Position numbers and translations under genes: made by a program. The notes under the pieces are model-generated. The model saw nothing but the letters and a program-made list of their open reading frames with translations. It was not told the DNA's origin and did no database searches. Shown here in pieces: positions 62,308-64,000 of a DNA stretch of 64,000 nucleotides (its first letter is position 1; each line of letters opens with the position of its first letter). The DNA comes from Paenibacillus sp. FSL K6-1330 (lineage in GTDB: Bacteria > Bacillota > Bacilli > Paenibacillales > Paenibacillaceae), in assembly GCF_037976825.1 (NCBI RefSeq), contig NZ_CP150269.1:1221501-1285500 (forward strand), in the 5' to 3' direction.

Positions 62308-64000
62308 ATGCAGAGATCCTGGTACAAGCGTCTATTGCTCTCCTATATGCCCATTTTTGTTATTGTGATTACCTTTATATTTTTTGTTTTCTTTCAGCTG
62401 TTCAGCGAACAGAGTCGCCGGGAGGCCCTTAACGCCAATAAATCGCTTTCCTTGCAAGCGATGCGTATGGTGGACACCTCTCTGAAGGTGATCGACAATA
62501 TGATCGTTCTTGAGAGCATCAATAGCAAGGCTTTGAACGATTTTTTTGAATCTTCTGCCGTGAGCGATCCATATATCAATATCCAAGCTGTTAAGAAGCT
62601 CAAGGAGATTATTAATTATTATCCCTTGATTGATTCGATTTATCTGGTGAGGAATTCGGACGGCTATGTGCTCAGCGATGCCACGAATGGATACATAAGT
62701 ACATATCCGGACCATGAATTTATCGAGCAATATCAAGTATCGAAAACGCCGAAATGGACAGGCGCTAGAAATTTTGAACAATTTACAATGAAAGGCGGCA
62801 AACAGGTGGTCAGCCTGGTCAGAGGATCGCCTTATATGAAAAACGATTTTGGCATGATCGTCGTCAATGTGAGCGCGGAATCTTTGAACAAGCTTACCCA
62901 AGAGATGCTGGATTCCAAGATGAGCTTCATTCAGGTTGAGGATGCTTCCGGAAATCATCTGTTCGGCACCTCGATGGATCGTCCGCCATCCCAAGTCAAT
63001 TCCCAGTATGTATCAAGCTATACGAATTGGAAATATGGCAGCGGTTTGTTGAACAACAGTTTTGTAAGCGCTATCTCTTATTTGTATAACCTTTGGTTTA
63101 TCATCGGTCTTGGCATGATTGCCATCGGCTTCCTATGGATGATTTATGTTTCCAGGCGCAACTCCAAGCCCATTGAGGCAATCGCCGCCCGATTCAGCAG
63201 CTATTCGCTTCCGGTGGTGAGCGGAGGTCGGGGGAAGGGGAAGCTGGATGAATTTGCTTTTATCGAATCCGCCTTTGACAACATACTGGAACAATCCAAG
63301 GAATATCAGGAGAAATACCGTGAGGATCTCCATGTCAGGACCCGGTATATGTTCCGTCAGCTGATCGAGGGGGACTCTCGTCTGTCTATTTCCGAATGGA
63401 AATCTGAAGCGGTTCGGCTGAATTTGCCGCTGCCGCTGGATCGATATCGTATCCTCATCCTTGAAATCGATAAGTATGGCGATTTCTGCCGGGACTATTC
63501 CAAAGCCGATCAAGATCTGCTTAAATTCACCCTGCGGACGGTCGTGGACGAGATCGCTTCGAAAAAGGACTGCCGGCTGTGGTCGGAATGGACGTCACCT
63601 TCCAATCTGTCCATTATGCTGTTTGAAGAACGGGATCAGGACAAGTTCGAGGAGGCCGTACTGGTCCCGGTTGCAGAACAAATCCTTGCATGGACGCACC
63701 AAAACTTGAAATTTACGATTACGATTGGCATAGGCAGATGCACAGATCAAATTGGAGATATTCCGCACTCTTATAAAGATGCGATGCAAGCCTTAAAGTA
63801 TAAAATCGTGCTCGGTGAAAACCGGCTGATTCGCAGCGAGGATATTTCGAGCCATGGCATCGTCGAGGTTTATACGCATTTGGGAGAAATCCGCTCGATC
63901 ATCCAGTCCTTCAGAATGCTGAAAGAGCATTGGAGCGACGATTACGATCAATGGTTTGAACAGCTGAAGAACAGCTTCCTGACCAATGATGAAATATTCA
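62308..64000 (+). CDS. AraC-type membrane sensor regulator (incomplete at window edge)
   Basis: ATG 62308 lies behind GGGAGGG; the frame stays open to the end of the window (564 codons). Two transmembrane helices (PIFVIVITFIFFVFFQLFSE, about 15-34, and LWFIIGLGMIAIGFLWMIYV, about 262-281) bracket an extracellular sensor domain of about 225 residues. A cytoplasmic region follows with a coil (EYQEKYREDLHVRTRYMFRQ) and a GGDEF-like fold used as a linker (RILILEIDKYGDFC near 382, FTITIGIGRCTDQIGDIPHS near 471). Paenibacillus has many such proteins ending in an AraC HTH, which would lie beyond 64000. They usually control a neighbouring sugar ABC transporter. Confidence 0.75.
   Translation, partial: MQRSWYKRLLLSYMPIFVIVITFIFFVFFQLFSEQSRREALNANKSLSLQAMRMVDTSLKVIDNMIVLESINSKALNDFFESSAVSDPYINIQAVKKLKEIINYYPLIDSIYLVRNSDGYVLSDATNGYISTYPDHEFIEQYQVSKTPKWTGARNFEQFTMKGGKQVVSLVRGSPYMKNDFGMIVVNVSAESLNKLTQEMLDSKMSFIQVEDASGNHLFGTSMDRPPSQVNSQYVSSYTNWKYGSGLLNNSFVSAISYLYNLWFIIGLGMIAIGFLWMIYVSRRNSKPIEAIAARFSSYSLPVVSGGRGKGKLDEFAFIESAFDNILEQSKEYQEKYREDLHVRTRYMFRQLIEGDSRLSISEWKSEAVRLNLPLPLDRYRILILEIDKYGDFCRDYSKADQDLLKFTLRTVVDEIASKKDCRLWSEWTSPSNLSIMLFEERDQDKFEEAVLVPVAEQILAWTHQNLKFTITIGIGRCTDQIGDIPHSYKDAMQALKYKIVLGENRLIRSEDISSHGIVEVYTHLGEIRSIIQSFRMLKEHWSDDYDQWFEQLKNSFLTNDEIF

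Noticed and set aside
1..64000. tRNA or rRNA genes, especially as integration sites for the islands
   Set aside because: I saw no tRNA-like cloverleaf or rRNA sequence; the island borders rlmCD instead. A tRNAscan run would be decisive.

Overview
The window looks like a chromosome segment of a Paenibacillus-like, spore-forming Firmicute. This rests on recognisable families: an RlmCD-type rRNA methyltransferase, DgkB-type lipid kinase, YerC, CbiX/SirB, a DUF3048 lipoprotein, DUF47 plus PiT phosphate transporter, CorA and a YqfQ-like basic protein. Shine-Dalgarno sites are strong, and a large membrane-sensor regulator typical of Paenibacillus sits at the right edge. The housekeeping stretches (about 9-18.7 kb and 55-64 kb) are GC-richer than the AT-rich accessory DNA between and before them.

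Layout. 0-8.5 kb is a worn accessory region: a frameshifted erythromycin-esterase lipoprotein, a class C beta-lactamase-like hydrolase, a Tn3 transposase stump whose right end cuts a GNAT gene, a second GNAT protein, a T-box leader with no target gene, a frameshifted IS110 element and a low-GC nucleotidyltransferase. 9-18.7 kb is core: DUF3048 lipoprotein, DUF47-PiT, CorA, YrhK-like, YqfQ-like, yerC-cbiX-dgkB and rlmCD.

18.7-36 kb is a defence-type island inserted after rlmCD. It holds an AIPR protein, an all-helical protein, a decapitated type I methyltransferase with its specificity subunit, a complete type I restriction-modification operon (hsdR-hsdM-hsdS), a class III cyclase-like protein resembling Pycsar cyclases, several unknown proteins (one frameshifted), a degraded phage small-terminase-like gene, a large serine recombinase remnant and a uracil-DNA-glycosylase-like protein. 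A short imperfect palindrome, consensus CCGTACCATAAGTGACGGCG, recurs at six gene-unit boundaries here and I did not find it elsewhere. It suggests cassette-wise assembly.

36-55 kb is a second accessory block: regulators, a NERD protein, secreted proteins, and at 44-52 kb a set of genes sharing a palindromic operator centred on CGTAaCGTTACG. That set includes a phosphodiester-glycosidase-like protein, a BhlA/UviB-type holin-like protein, three tandem small ribbon-helix-helix-like proteins, a beta-rich 355-residue protein, two related lipoproteins and a small glycine-rich hydrophobic protein. A ninth copy of the operator lies before the phage-terminase remnant at 33.9 kb, so this may be a phage- or plasmid-derived regulon. 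55-64 kb returns to core-like genes: an MFS exporter, hcp divergent from a two-gene 2-oxoacid:ferredoxin oxidoreductase operon with paired CRP/FNR-like sites between them, a decayed SDR gene, and a membrane sensor regulator running off the right edge.

All family calls come from motifs read by eye; no database search was possible.
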